A stretch of DNA of 20,429 bases from JBBQXY01 sp038209195 (GCA_038209195.1 JBBQXY010000109.1:1-20429), one strand, 5' to 3'; positions 7,555 through 15,226 are shown, counted from the first letter of the stretch. The notes: generated by a model not told the origin, from the letters alone. A program made the numbers and translations.

Positions 7555-7610
7555 TATAACATGGGCTGGCCTAGCCCATACGATTTCTATCAACGCCTGT
7601 ATTACTTGGG
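7543..7610. promoter_or_regulatory. Nested inverted repeats upstream of prk, candidate LysR site
   Basis: An outer inverted repeat, CCCAAGTA (7543-7550) and TACTTGGG (7603-7610), flanks a central palindrome ATGGGCT-GGCCT-AGCCCAT (7561-7579). A third copy, CCAAGTAT, is at 7505-7512. All lie in the gap between the second LysR gene and prk. The sequence differs from the TGCTA sites upstream of cbbL, which agrees with a separate regulator for this module. The central palindrome could instead form a hairpin in the leader RNA. Confidence 0.45.
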
Positions 7611-7658
7611 CCTAGTATCCCACGAAGGGTACGCGGTACAAAGAGTTTGGAGAACGAT

Positions 7659-8633
7659 ATGGCTATAACATTGGGGGCAGTCCCGCGTCCGATTATTCTT
7701 GGGATCGTGGGTGATAGTGCTGCTGGGAAGACAACATTGAGCCGGGGCATCTCCCAGATATTAGGTCCTGAGCATGTGTCGATACTCTGCACTGACGATT
7801 ATCATCGCTTCAATCGGCAGCAGCGTAAAGAATTAGGTATAACCCCCTTGAATCCTGAATGCAATTACCTCGATATGATGGCGCAGCATCTACGGCTGCT
7901 CCGTGCTGGAGAACCAATCCTGAAGCCACACTATGAACACAAACTTGGCGACTTTGGTCCGCCGCAGTATATCGTTCCACAGCCCTTCCTTATTGTCGAA
8001 GGATTGCTTGGTTTCTATAGCCGGGAGATGCGCAACGCCTACAGTGTGCTCGTCTTTCTCAATCCACCTGAAGAACTTAGACGACGCTGGAAGGTTCGTC
8101 GCGATTCGACAAAGCGTGGCTATTCTGAAAAGGAGGTGTTGCATGAACTGGAAATGCGCGAGAAAGATTCAGCGGAGTTCATTCGCCCACAGCGTACGCA
8201 CGCAGACATTGAGGTGTCCTTCTATCCTGACCCGTCTACTCGATCTTTGGGGAACGATGATGCCCATCTCAATGTGCGGCTGACATTGCATGGGACGCTC
8301 CATCATCCCGACCTGAGCCAGATCATTGACGAAGATCGCTCTGGCTGTGTTCGTGCGACCCTGGGACGTGAGGAGGGACGAGCTGTCGAATATTTGGAGA
8401 TTGATGGTTCCATCCCGGACGAACCGGCTAATGCCCTTGAACGCGGTATCCTTGGTCATCTCGATGAGTGTGGAGCCGCCTCCCCGGCTGATCTCGGTCA
8501 ATATTCCGATTCCAAGGACCAACAGAGCCATCCTCTGGCACTAACCCAACTGTTTCTGGTCTATCACCTGTTGCGTGCCAGGCAACGCGAAGAGGTCGAA
8601 ATGTGTACCTATCCGAGAGGAGGTGTCGTATGA
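7659..8633 (+). CDS. prk: Phosphoribulokinase, class II-like
   Basis: Phosphorylates ribulose-5-phosphate with ATP to make ribulose-1,5-bisphosphate, the substrate of RuBisCO; one of the two reactions specific to the CBB cycle. The 324-residue protein has a P-loop GDSAAGKTT (residues 18-26), then CTDDYHRFNRQQRKELGITPLNPE, HYEHKLGDFGPP and the Walker B-like FLIVEGLLGFY. The LDDYH-x-x-R-QQRKE-G pattern and overall order resemble the cyanobacterial/plant class II enzyme, not the short proteobacterial class I enzyme that usually accompanies form IC RuBisCO. The Cys found in the P-loop of plant PRK is Ala here, so plant-style disulfide control is unlikely. The ATG at 7659 has GGAG 6 bases upstream; a TTG at 7647 would overlap the ribosome site. 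Its TGA overlaps the ATG of gap by 4 bases (ATGA), so the two are translationally coupled. Confidence 0.92.
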   Translation: MAITLGAVPRPIILGIVGDSAAGKTTLSRGISQILGPEHVSILCTDDYHRFNRQQRKELGITPLNPECNYLDMMAQHLRLLRAGEPILKPHYEHKLGDFGPPQYIVPQPFLIVEGLLGFYSREMRNAYSVLVFLNPPEELRRRWKVRRDSTKRGYSEKEVLHELEMREKDSAEFIRPQRTHADIEVSFYPDPSTRSLGNDDAHLNVRLTLHGTLHHPDLSQIIDEDRSGCVRATLGREEGRAVEYLEIDGSIPDEPANALERGILGHLDECGAASPADLGQYSDSKDQQSHPLALTQLFLVYHLLRARQREEVEMCTYPRGGVV

Positions 8634-9712
8634 AGATTGGTATCAATGGATTTGGACGCATTGGTCGTCTGGTTCTGCGTTCCGCACTCGCACGCGGCGT
8701 CAATTTAGATGTTGTAGCAATTAATGATCGCGGCGATGCTGGCATTAATGCCCACCTTTTCCATTTCGACTCCACCTATGGACCATTTCGCGGTCATGTT
8801 GAGGCGGAAGATGGGTGCATTATCATTGATGGAAGATCGATCACCATTACGTCATACCTCAATCCACTCGATATTCCCTGGCGCGACCTCGGCGTGGAAC
8901 TGGTGATCGAGGCAACTGGTGCCTTTACTACGGGAAACCAGGCCTCTGCACACTTGTTAGCCGGTGCAGCACGCGTACTCGTGACTGCACCGTGCAAAGG
9001 GAGCGATGTGACCCTGGTCGCTGGTGTCAACGAACACGACTATAATCCCGCTAAACATCAGATCATCTCGACCGCTTCCTGTACCACCAATGCGCTGGCT
9101 CCCATTGCCAAGGTGCTGCACGAGCAATTTGGCGTACACTCCGGCATGATGAATACGATTCACTCCTATACGAACGACCAGCGCATTCTCGACCGGAGCC
9201 ATAGTGATCCGCGACGTGCTCGCGCCGCCGCCGAAAATATTATTCCAACAACCACTGGAGCAACGAAAGCTCTGGGTCAGGTTATCCCGGCCCTAGCGGG
9301 CAAGTTTCATGGCATTTCATACCGCGTTCCTACAATTACTGTCTCGGTAATTGACCTGGTAGCCGAATTGGCACAGAAAGTCACGGCGGAGGAGATCAAT
9401 AAGGCCTTTGCATTGGCTTCTACTGGATCACTGGCGGGTGTGCTCGGCTATACTGATCTGCCTTTAGTTTCTAGTGACTTCCGCGGCGATAGTCGCTCAG
9501 GCATCGTGGATGGGTTGATGACAGCTATCCTTCACCAAGAGCACATGGTGCATGTTGTCGGTTGGTACGATAATGAGTGGGGCTATGCCAGTCGCGTGGC
9601 TGATGTGGCTAGTTTCATTAGCGCATGCGAGCGAAGTGGCTTGCGTCCAGAGCGTGTCCAGGTCCTTGAGCGCGAACAGGTGGAATTAGCACTCAATAGT
9701 CTCTGGCTCTAA
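8630..9712 (+). CDS. gap: Glyceraldehyde-3-phosphate dehydrogenase (CBB-associated)
   Basis: Interconverts 1,3-bisphosphoglycerate and glyceraldehyde-3-phosphate; in the CBB cycle it is the reducing step. The 360-residue protein has the Rossmann NGFGRIGR (6-13), the acceptor Asp in INDRGDA, the catalytic STASCTTNALAP (Cys151), the catalytic His in NTIHSYTNDQR (His178), and VGWYDNEWGYASR near the end. At the positions known as 187/188 in the Bacillus enzyme, where NAD-only forms have Leu-Pro, it has Arg-Ser (LDRSHSD). Ser there is shared with photosynthetic GAPDHs that accept NADPH, so dual cofactor use is possible. A tail of about 25 residues extends past the usual end. AGGAGG lies 6 bases before the ATG, which overlaps the prk stop. 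A GTG- or TTG-type longer start at 8603 lies inside prk and is rejected. Confidence 0.94.
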   Translation: MKIGINGFGRIGRLVLRSALARGVNLDVVAINDRGDAGINAHLFHFDSTYGPFRGHVEAEDGCIIIDGRSITITSYLNPLDIPWRDLGVELVIEATGAFTTGNQASAHLLAGAARVLVTAPCKGSDVTLVAGVNEHDYNPAKHQIISTASCTTNALAPIAKVLHEQFGVHSGMMNTIHSYTNDQRILDRSHSDPRRARAAAENIIPTTTGATKALGQVIPALAGKFHGISYRVPTITVSVIDLVAELAQKVTAEEINKAFALASTGSLAGVLGYTDLPLVSSDFRGDSRSGIVDGLMTAILHQEHMVHVVGWYDNEWGYASRVADVASFISACERSGLRPERVQVLEREQVELALNSLWL

Positions 9713-9736
9713 TCCTCTGAAAGAAAAGCAGACAGA

Positions 9737-10225
9737 ATGTTGGACGAACAGCAATTGATAACAATGCTCAAGGATTTGCCGCTCCCCATTAGTATCACCC
9801 CTCGCAAGGGTGAGTACAGGTGGGAATGCTACACAATCAATAGCAGTGCCTCGACCTTGCTTGAAGCACTGCACAGCGTTTTATGTTACCTACTAGAGCC
9901 AACTTGGCCAACTTCTCCTCATGCCGGTAAAAAGGCATATAAAACGTTGGATGAACAGCAACTGATAGTGATGCTCAAGGACTTGTCACTCCCTATCACC
10001 ATCACCTCACACCAGGGGAAATATGTATGGGAATGCTATGCAGAGCGTGGCAGCGCGACCACCTTGCTTGAGGCACTACATAAAGCATTACGCTACCTAC
10101 AAATGCTTAGCCTGGAAGCGGAACCTCCAGTCGATACGCATGAACCAGTCATCACAACATCTGAAGATATGTACTATTGTGGAGAGTGTAGACGGCCCAT
10201 GCCCTTGAGCCACTTCCCCCACTAG
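9737..10225 (+). CDS. Unknown tandem-repeat protein with CxxC, in the prk-gap operon
   Basis: This 162-residue protein was not recognised. It contains two copies of a 51-residue unit, residues 2-52 and 71-121, identical at about 35 of 51 positions. Each runs LDEQQLI-MLKDL-LPI-IT, then G-Y-WECY, then SA-TLLEALH-L-YL. An 18-residue Pro/Thr/Lys linker joins them. Each unit looks like helix, two short beta strands, then helix. A 41-residue C-terminal tail contains YYCGECRRPM, a single CxxC that could be half of a zinc knuckle. The protein starts 24 bases after gap with only a weak purine-rich site (AAGAAAAG), so it is likely the third gene of that operon. No signal peptide or membrane segment is seen. 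Real coding status is supported by conservation between its own two copies at the protein level. Confidence 0.75.
   Translation: MLDEQQLITMLKDLPLPISITPRKGEYRWECYTINSSASTLLEALHSVLCYLLEPTWPTSPHAGKKAYKTLDEQQLIVMLKDLSLPITITSHQGKYVWECYAERGSATTLLEALHKALRYLQMLSLEAEPPVDTHEPVITTSEDMYYCGECRRPMPLSHFPH
9740..9892 (+). repeat. Tandem coding repeat, copy 1
   Basis: 153 bases encoding the first 51-residue unit of the unknown protein. It begins TTGGACGAACAGCAATTGAT and is paired with the copy at 9947-10099 after a spacer of 54 bases. Both copies keep the reading frame. Confidence 0.8.
9947..10099 (+). repeat. Tandem coding repeat, copy 2
   Basis: 153 bases encoding the second 51-residue unit. It begins TTGGATGAACAGCAACTGAT. 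Several differences from copy 1 are silent third-position changes, which suggests selection on the protein after the duplication. Confidence 0.8.
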
Positions 10226-10537
10226 CCTACAGAATAAAATATATTCTTCGACAACAATTGATCTGGGCTACTGAAACCGCGAAAAATACGTTTCAGGCAG
10301 CAAATAAGCGCAAAACAAACGTTCTTTTCAACGATACGCAGTTGGAAGGAGCGTTTGCTTTTGTCGTCTTTGAACTCTTTTTATGTGTTGATGCTGTTAA
10401 CCTTGCTTGTCCATTCTTGTCACTCCATTTTTCAACAGTATCACGCAAATTTTCCTCACGCGGCATGGAGTTCTCACGTATCTACCCGTTCTTCACGTCC
10501 TCAACCTTGTAGTCTTTCATCATAAGGAGTATTTCGT
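10226..10537. other. Gene-free stretch, AT-rich, with one hairpin
   Basis: No convincing gene is seen. CTGAAAC (10271-10277) and GTTTCAG (10290-10296) form a 7-bp stem with a 12-base loop, and AGAATA/TATTCT (10231-10247) forms a weak AT hairpin; either could end the prk-gap operon, but neither has a T-tract. The rest probably holds the promoter of the secreted Asp-box protein gene; no confident hexamers were found. Short ORFs here start with TTG and lack ribosome sites. Confidence 0.4.
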
Positions 10538-12046
10538 ATGTCATTCCTCATTCACCCACGTTCACGATGGCTCACGGCTCTCACTGTAGTTATAGTGATC
10601 CTCGCGCTAACCTTCTCTTTTGCCCTCGTACCAACAGCATCAACAGCATCCGCGGCACCTGCTTCAGGTCCTATCTTATCCCAGGTGAGCAGCGACCCCT
10701 ACACTAATTCGACAAGCCAGCACCAGACGGAAGTTGAGCCCGATAGCTACTCCAATGGCTCGACCATCGTCGCCGCAACCCAGGTTGGTCGTTTCAGCGA
10801 TGGCGGAGCCTCAAATATCGGTTGGGCGACCTCCACCGATAATGGTGCGACATGGAAAAGCGGCTTCTTGCCTGCTACGACCGTGTTCGCAACACCTGCT
10901 GGTCAGTATGATCGTGTCAGTGACCCCGCGGTGGCCTATGATGCCGCACACAAGCTGTGGATGATATCCTCCCTTGCTATCACCAACAGCTTTGCTTCTG
11001 CTGTTGGCGTTGCCGTTCTAGTGAACACCTCTGCTGATGGTGGACTCACGTGGAATGCACCTGTTGTCGTGGCCAATGCCAACGGCGGCTTTTTTGACAA
11101 GGACTGGATCGTCTGTGACACGACCTCCACCAGCGCATATTTTGGACACTGCTATGTTGAATGGGATATTACTTCTAGCGGGAACCTGGTACAGATGAGT
11201 GCCTCAAGCGATGGGGGAGCCAGTTGGAGTGCGGGACAGGCAACCGCCGATAGTATCTCAGGATTGGGAGGACAGCCTCTCGTACAACCAAACGGTACCG
11301 TGGTTGTCCCTTTCTTGAGTGCAAATGCGACCATTGCGGCCTTCACTTCTACAGATGGCGGCGCAAGTTGGAACAACAGCGTGACGATATCTTCTCAAAC
11401 TGATCACCAGGTCGCCAGTTTACGCAGTGAGCCTCTACCATCGGCGAGGATGGATAGCTCAGGAATAGCCTACGTCGTCTGGCAAGATTGTCGTTTTGAA
11501 AACGGTTGCAATGCCAACGACCTCGTGTTGAGTACCTCCTCCGATGGGAAGACGTGGTCATCACCACAGCGCATCCCTATCGATGCAGTTGGCAGCAATA
11601 TCGATCATTTTATTCCCGGCCTTGCCGTTGATCCTACCACCTCTGGCACTACTGCTCATCTCGCCTTAACATACTACTATTATCCCACGGCGAACTGCAC
11701 AGCTACTACCTGCCAGTTAGACGTCGGTTTCGTCTCATCAACCGATGGTGGTGCAAACTGGTCAACTGCAACCACACTGACCTCCACACCGCTGACCATG
11801 TCTTGGCTTGCCAACACAACGCAAGGCTACATGGTAGGTGACTACATTTCAACCTCTTTCTCTAATGGCACAGCCTTCCCGCTGTTTGTAGCTGCTGCAC
11901 CCAATAACGGAGGGCAGTTGAACGAGGCCCTGTTTACGACGAAGCAAGGGCTGGCGATTGTAGGCGGCACACTTTCAGCAACAAGTGAAGGCGCGCATGA
12001 GGTCGTCCCTCACCCTGCATCTTCTGTGCTCCCAACTGCCTTTTAA
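10538..12046 (+). CDS. Secreted Asp-box (BNR/sialidase-fold) beta-propeller protein
   Basis: A 502-residue exported protein. Residues 1 to about 40 form a signal peptide: Arg-rich start, a hydrophobic run TALTVVIVILALTFSFAL, then Ala-rich TASAAPAS. The mature part has six Asp-box-like motifs (S-x-D-x-G-x-T/S-W): STDNGATW, SADGGLTW, SSDGGASW, STDGGASW, a shorter SSDGKTW, and STDGGANW. These mark blades of a sialidase-type beta-propeller. Many such proteins are glycoside hydrolases or bind sugars, but the arginine triad of true sialidases was not established, so no enzyme activity is claimed. It has no C-terminal anchor. AAGGAG lies 8 bases before the ATG. The gene stands alone and converges on the metallo-hydrolase gene with a three-hairpin element between. 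Confidence 0.85.
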   Translation: MSFLIHPRSRWLTALTVVIVILALTFSFALVPTASTASAAPASGPILSQVSSDPYTNSTSQHQTEVEPDSYSNGSTIVAATQVGRFSDGGASNIGWATSTDNGATWKSGFLPATTVFATPAGQYDRVSDPAVAYDAAHKLWMISSLAITNSFASAVGVAVLVNTSADGGLTWNAPVVVANANGGFFDKDWIVCDTTSTSAYFGHCYVEWDITSSGNLVQMSASSDGGASWSAGQATADSISGLGGQPLVQPNGTVVVPFLSANATIAAFTSTDGGASWNNSVTISSQTDHQVASLRSEPLPSARMDSSGIAYVVWQDCRFENGCNANDLVLSTSSDGKTWSSPQRIPIDAVGSNIDHFIPGLAVDPTTSGTTAHLALTYYYYPTANCTATTCQLDVGFVSSTDGGANWSTATTLTSTPLTMSWLANTTQGYMVGDYISTSFSNGTAFPLFVAAAPNNGGQLNEALFTTKQGLAIVGGTLSATSEGAHEVVPHPASSVLPTAF

Positions 12047-12109
12047 CAATAATATAAAGAGAGATGGCCTGATAGTACACTGTTTCCCTTCATGTGACGA
12101 GCGGGGATG

Positions 12110-12187
12110 CAAGGGGCGGCAGCCCCTTGACTGGGTTCTAGGGCTGCGCCCTAGTCATTCCTCTCTCCCCTGCCGCCGAAGGCGGCA
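12110..12187. repeat. Three tandem perfect hairpins between convergent genes
   Basis: Three perfect stem-loops follow each other. Hairpin 1 is CAAGGGGC-GGCA-GCCCCTTG (12110-12129). Hairpin 2 is CTAGGGC-TGC-GCCCTAG (12138-12154). Hairpin 3 is TGCCGCC-GAA-GGCGGCA (12171-12187). This GC-rich block lies in otherwise AT-rich DNA between two convergent genes. It could serve as a bidirectional terminator, but the lack of T-tracts and the modular structure look more like a REP-type or small non-autonomous repeated element. An AT palindrome TTTACATGTAAA follows at 12249-12260. Confidence 0.6.
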
Positions 12188-12283
12188 TGTCAAATGAAGA
12201 GAAACAAAGCAATAGACTAACTCTCTTCATACCAGCTTCGGAAAAGTCTTTACATGTAAAAGAAAGAAGCTAGAGAGTGTGAA

Positions 12284-13021
12284 TCACTCGTAATAGGCTG
12301 GAGCTTTCTTGAGCGTTTGCCATTGCTGACCATCATGACCAAAGATGACCAGTGCCACCTGTTCGTACTCGACGGGATTCAGGAGTTTCCGCGTGCTGGC
12401 GCGCAGTTGCTCTTCGTTGTCATCCAATGGCCACGCTCGACGGTCAGGAGTGAAAAGGTGCTGCATCATTACCGCGTCGATTGTCAGCAAAACTTTCCCT
12501 GTTTGTGGGAGGCTCACCATGACCGATTGATGCCCAACCGTATGTCCACTTGTCTCTAGCAAGGTCAAGCCGGGTAAGATTTCGGTGTCTCCATCAATCA
12601 ACCGATAGTGCAGGGCTTGATGATCCCAGTGAGCGCGTGCGGCGGCAAAACGTGCATGTCCGCTGCGTGCCAGCTCATAGTGTGTGCGCTGGACAATCAG
12701 TTCTGCCTTCATAAAGGCATCGTGATAGCCCGCGTGGTCAATGTCAAAATGGGTGCAGATGAGGATATCAATATCGTCAGGATGCAGACCAAGCTTGCCA
12801 AGCTGCTCGAGCACATTGTTTCCTTGCGCGTGTGGATTCGCTCCCGGAGGCTGCGTCTCATCCACCGAGATTCCGCTATCAATCAGAATATGCTTCCCAT
12901 CGCTAGTCTCGATGAGGTAGCAACCCAGCACCATTTCCAATGTTCGACTTGCGCCCGGTACAGTCTTGGTCTCCAACTGTAGAAGATAGAGTCGTTGTGG
13001 AGTTGCAGTAATCAGTGTCAT
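12284..13021 (-). CDS. Metallo-beta-lactamase-fold hydrolase, AHL lactonase-like
   Basis: A 245-residue cytoplasmic protein (no signal peptide) of the metallo-beta-lactamase fold, nearest in layout to N-acyl homoserine lactonases, which open the lactone ring of quorum-sensing signals. The main metal motif is THFDIDHAG (His91, Asp93, Asp95, His96), with Asp in place of the middle His of the usual HxHxDH. Other metal ligands are in place: SGHTVGH (His160), the bridging Asp in TIDAV (Asp182) and FGHD (His229). GCYLIETSDGKHILIDSG is the typical first strand pair. AAAGGA stands 5 bases before the ATG. The substrate could equally be another lactone or a phosphate or sulfate ester. It is downstream of the secreted phosphatase-like gene on the same strand, 57 bases apart. 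Confidence 0.8.
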   Translation of the reverse strand: MTLITATPQRLYLLQLETKTVPGASRTLEMVLGCYLIETSDGKHILIDSGISVDETQPPGANPHAQGNNVLEQLGKLGLHPDDIDILICTHFDIDHAGYHDAFMKAELIVQRTHYELARSGHARFAAARAHWDHQALHYRLIDGDTEILPGLTLLETSGHTVGHQSVMVSLPQTGKVLLTIDAVMMQHLFTPDRRAWPLDDNEEQLRASTRKLLNPVEYEQVALVIFGHDGQQWQTLKKAPAYYE

Positions 13022-13039
13022 AGAGGTCCTTTCTGAAAG

Positions 13040-13066
13040 AGAAAGCAGCGGCCTTTCATGCTTTCT
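13040..13066. terminator. Hairpin between the AlkP-like and lactonase-like genes
   Basis: AGAAAGCA (13040-13047) and TGCTTTCT (13059-13066) are perfect 8-bp arms with an 11-base loop, in the 57-base gap after the AlkP-like gene. No strong T-tract follows, so termination would be partial at best. Confidence 0.35.
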
Positions 13067-13078
13067 TTGTCCCAGAGA

Positions 13079-15226
13079 TTATGAGTTTGCAGCCAGGTTG
13101 CTCACCTGCTGTAGGAGAGCATTGCCTTGATCAATCAGTTGCTGTGCCTGGGTTGCATCTACAGGCTGCATATTGAACTCGGCACCCGCCAACATAGCAA
13201 TCATCTGGCTTGCCAAAGCGTCACGCTGGGTGGTAATCGAGGTCAACTGATTTTCCAAATTGGTGTAGGTGGTGTCACCTGCAACATTGCTCTTGATAGC
13301 CTTTGTAGACACCTTGAGGCTATCCAGGCCAAGTTGACCAACAGGCGCGTTGATCTGTTTGTACACCTGCGCTAGCTGAGTGATGATCTGTCGAGCATTG
13401 ACCACCGCTGAAGGGAGGGCCGTGTCGGCAAGGTCTTCAAACAGCGCCCGACCAGCCAGTCTATAATCGTCCTTCAGGCCAACCAAGGTCAGGATAGTGG
13501 GGCGAATATCGGTGTGATCAGACCAGGTGGTGCTATCAACACCACTCTGATTTACGCCCGGACCTACCATGCCCAGCCACGTTGTATTGATGTCAGGCGA
13601 GAGGTCGCCATGATTCCAGGCATAAGAAGCCCCCTCTGATACGCATGGTGTACTGCAAAGAGCTGTTCCTGTGCCCTGGTAATAGTTGGGATCGCCGAAT
13701 TCCGTGAAAGTCGGTGTGCGCTGTGGATCGCCCGTCACCATGTGCAGCAGCTTCATCTCCACCGGGTCAGCCATATAGTTGGTCAGAGTATCCGTGGCGT
13801 CCGTGATAGGATTGGTTGCTGTGAGAGCCGCTACCGCGTGCTCAAAAGTTCGCGTGTTAGCATCACTGGGAGACGGGTTCCCGTTCAGATAGAAATTCGG
13901 TGCCGAGTCGGCATGTGCATTGAAAGCTGTGGTCACCTTTTGCTGCGTTGCCAGTAAGCCCGTCAGGTTGACATCGATTTCACCAATCTGGCTATACGTG
14001 CAAGGCGTGGTAACGCCATCGCAGTTCGTTGGACTGGGTGCGCCACCTACAAAGTGGTCCCCCTCGTCAGCCGTGAAGACGAATAGCGTATTGCTCTTGT
14101 TAATTCCATCAGTAGCTAGACGAGTAAAGAATTTGCCGAAAGCACTATCATAGGCTTTTAGCGTGGCTACATAGCCCGCTTCACCAGGGCCATAGGCTTT
14201 CACCGTGGCGTGATTGTCGTGTGCATCGGAAATATATGCATAGGTGATTGGCACGCCATGTTCCTGCATAGCGGCTACGTAGGAAAGCGATACTGTGGCT
14301 GACATGCTATCAAAGCCTGGGAAACCAGCGTTGCCCTTGCTATTTTGAATGACATTTCCATCTAGATCGGTCATCGGCCCGTTGGGACTGATCTGCGGCG
14401 CGACATATTTGTTGCCGTACAGTGCCTGGTAGCCAGAGTAACCACCTGGCTCATTTGGTAGCGCATCTGGTTTGCCGTTGTTTGCACTGGAACAGAGGGC
14501 ATCGCTTGCAGCACAGTGAACAGCGAGCCCTACATAATCTGCCTGGGCCAGCGTTGGATTGGACTGTGCTTCCTGCTCTTCAGGTGAGGTGGCTCCAAAC
14601 ACGGTAGTAATGTCGGCACCAGTATTCTCTAAGGCGGTGTTGCCCGACAACACGGAGCCAAAGTTGCAACCTGCGCGTGTGTATGGCACCCACGGTGCTG
14701 GTGCGTTCTTACCATCAGCCGTCAGCAGATTGTAGGTGGTATCCCCCGGTGCAGCGACTTTGGGGTCATAAATAGGATCAGTCCAGTATGTGAATGCATT
14801 GGCCATACTGCTCGTGCCATTCGCATTGTAATAGCCATACGTATTGGCAATCGGCACTCCATGCTGATCGCCATAGACGCCAGTGATGGAAGTAATCACA
14901 TCGTCCGCTGTATGCGCAATTAGTGGAGTATGATGGTTGGTGATCATCACGCCATTGTTCTCGATAAAGTTCAATAAATTCGGCATCTGCTCGAGATCAG
15001 AGGGAATAGTAGGATTATCGCGGGTTAAATGGGTATTATCGAACTGGATATAAATCACATGTTGGATAGCACCTTGTGCCGAATTAAGCTGGCAGCTACC
15101 GCCAGCAGCATGGGCTTCGAGGGAAGCTGGCAATTTCCCCGCACCCATTGTTCCAACACACACCAGGACTAGGAGTAGCGTGGTAACGACAAGGCCGCTA
15201 AGCGACCGTTGCCTCATCAGGCTCAT
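13079..15226 (-). CDS. Secreted alkaline-phosphatase-superfamily protein
   Basis: A 715-residue exported protein of the alkaline phosphatase/phosphodiesterase superfamily. A signal peptide occupies about residues 1-41 (Arg start, hydrophobic LVVTTLLLVLVCVGTMGAG, then AHA-AG). The first metal Asp is in HVIYIQFDN (Asp63); the likely nucleophile Thr is in the HHTPLIAHTADD segment (about 100-106). Further metal ligands of the fold appear as ISDAHDNH, FTADEGDHF and, late, SYAWNHGDLSPD. The protein should be a two-metal hydrolase acting outside the membrane on phosphate or sulfate esters, but the substrate is not clear. After the domain a C-terminal helical part of about 100 residues (INAPVGQLGLDSLK onward, rich in Gln, Ala and Leu) may be a coiled coil. 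AAGGAGG lies 9 bases before the ATG. Probably separate from the upstream genes. Confidence 0.8.
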   Translation of the reverse strand: MSLMRQRSLSGLVVTTLLLVLVCVGTMGAGKLPASLEAHAAGGSCQLNSAQGAIQHVIYIQFDNTHLTRDNPTIPSDLEQMPNLLNFIENNGVMITNHHTPLIAHTADDVITSITGVYGDQHGVPIANTYGYYNANGTSSMANAFTYWTDPIYDPKVAAPGDTTYNLLTADGKNAPAPWVPYTRAGCNFGSVLSGNTALENTGADITTVFGATSPEEQEAQSNPTLAQADYVGLAVHCAASDALCSSANNGKPDALPNEPGGYSGYQALYGNKYVAPQISPNGPMTDLDGNVIQNSKGNAGFPGFDSMSATVSLSYVAAMQEHGVPITYAYISDAHDNHATVKAYGPGEAGYVATLKAYDSAFGKFFTRLATDGINKSNTLFVFTADEGDHFVGGAPSPTNCDGVTTPCTYSQIGEIDVNLTGLLATQQKVTTAFNAHADSAPNFYLNGNPSPSDANTRTFEHAVAALTATNPITDATDTLTNYMADPVEMKLLHMVTGDPQRTPTFTEFGDPNYYQGTGTALCSTPCVSEGASYAWNHGDLSPDINTTWLGMVGPGVNQSGVDSTTWSDHTDIRPTILTLVGLKDDYRLAGRALFEDLADTALPSAVVNARQIITQLAQVYKQINAPVGQLGLDSLKVSTKAIKSNVAGDTTYTNLENQLTSITTQRDALASQMIAMLAGAEFNMQPVDATQAQQLIDQGNALLQQVSNLAANS

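Noticed and set aside
10258..10589. Short plus-strand ORFs before the Asp-box protein gene
   Set aside because: TTG-type starts or overlap with the real start, no ribosome sites, low-complexity translations.
12249..12260. TTTACATGTAAA palindrome as an operator
   Set aside because: It lies between the 3' ends of two convergent genes, where no promoter is expected; a 12-base AT palindrome can arise by chance.
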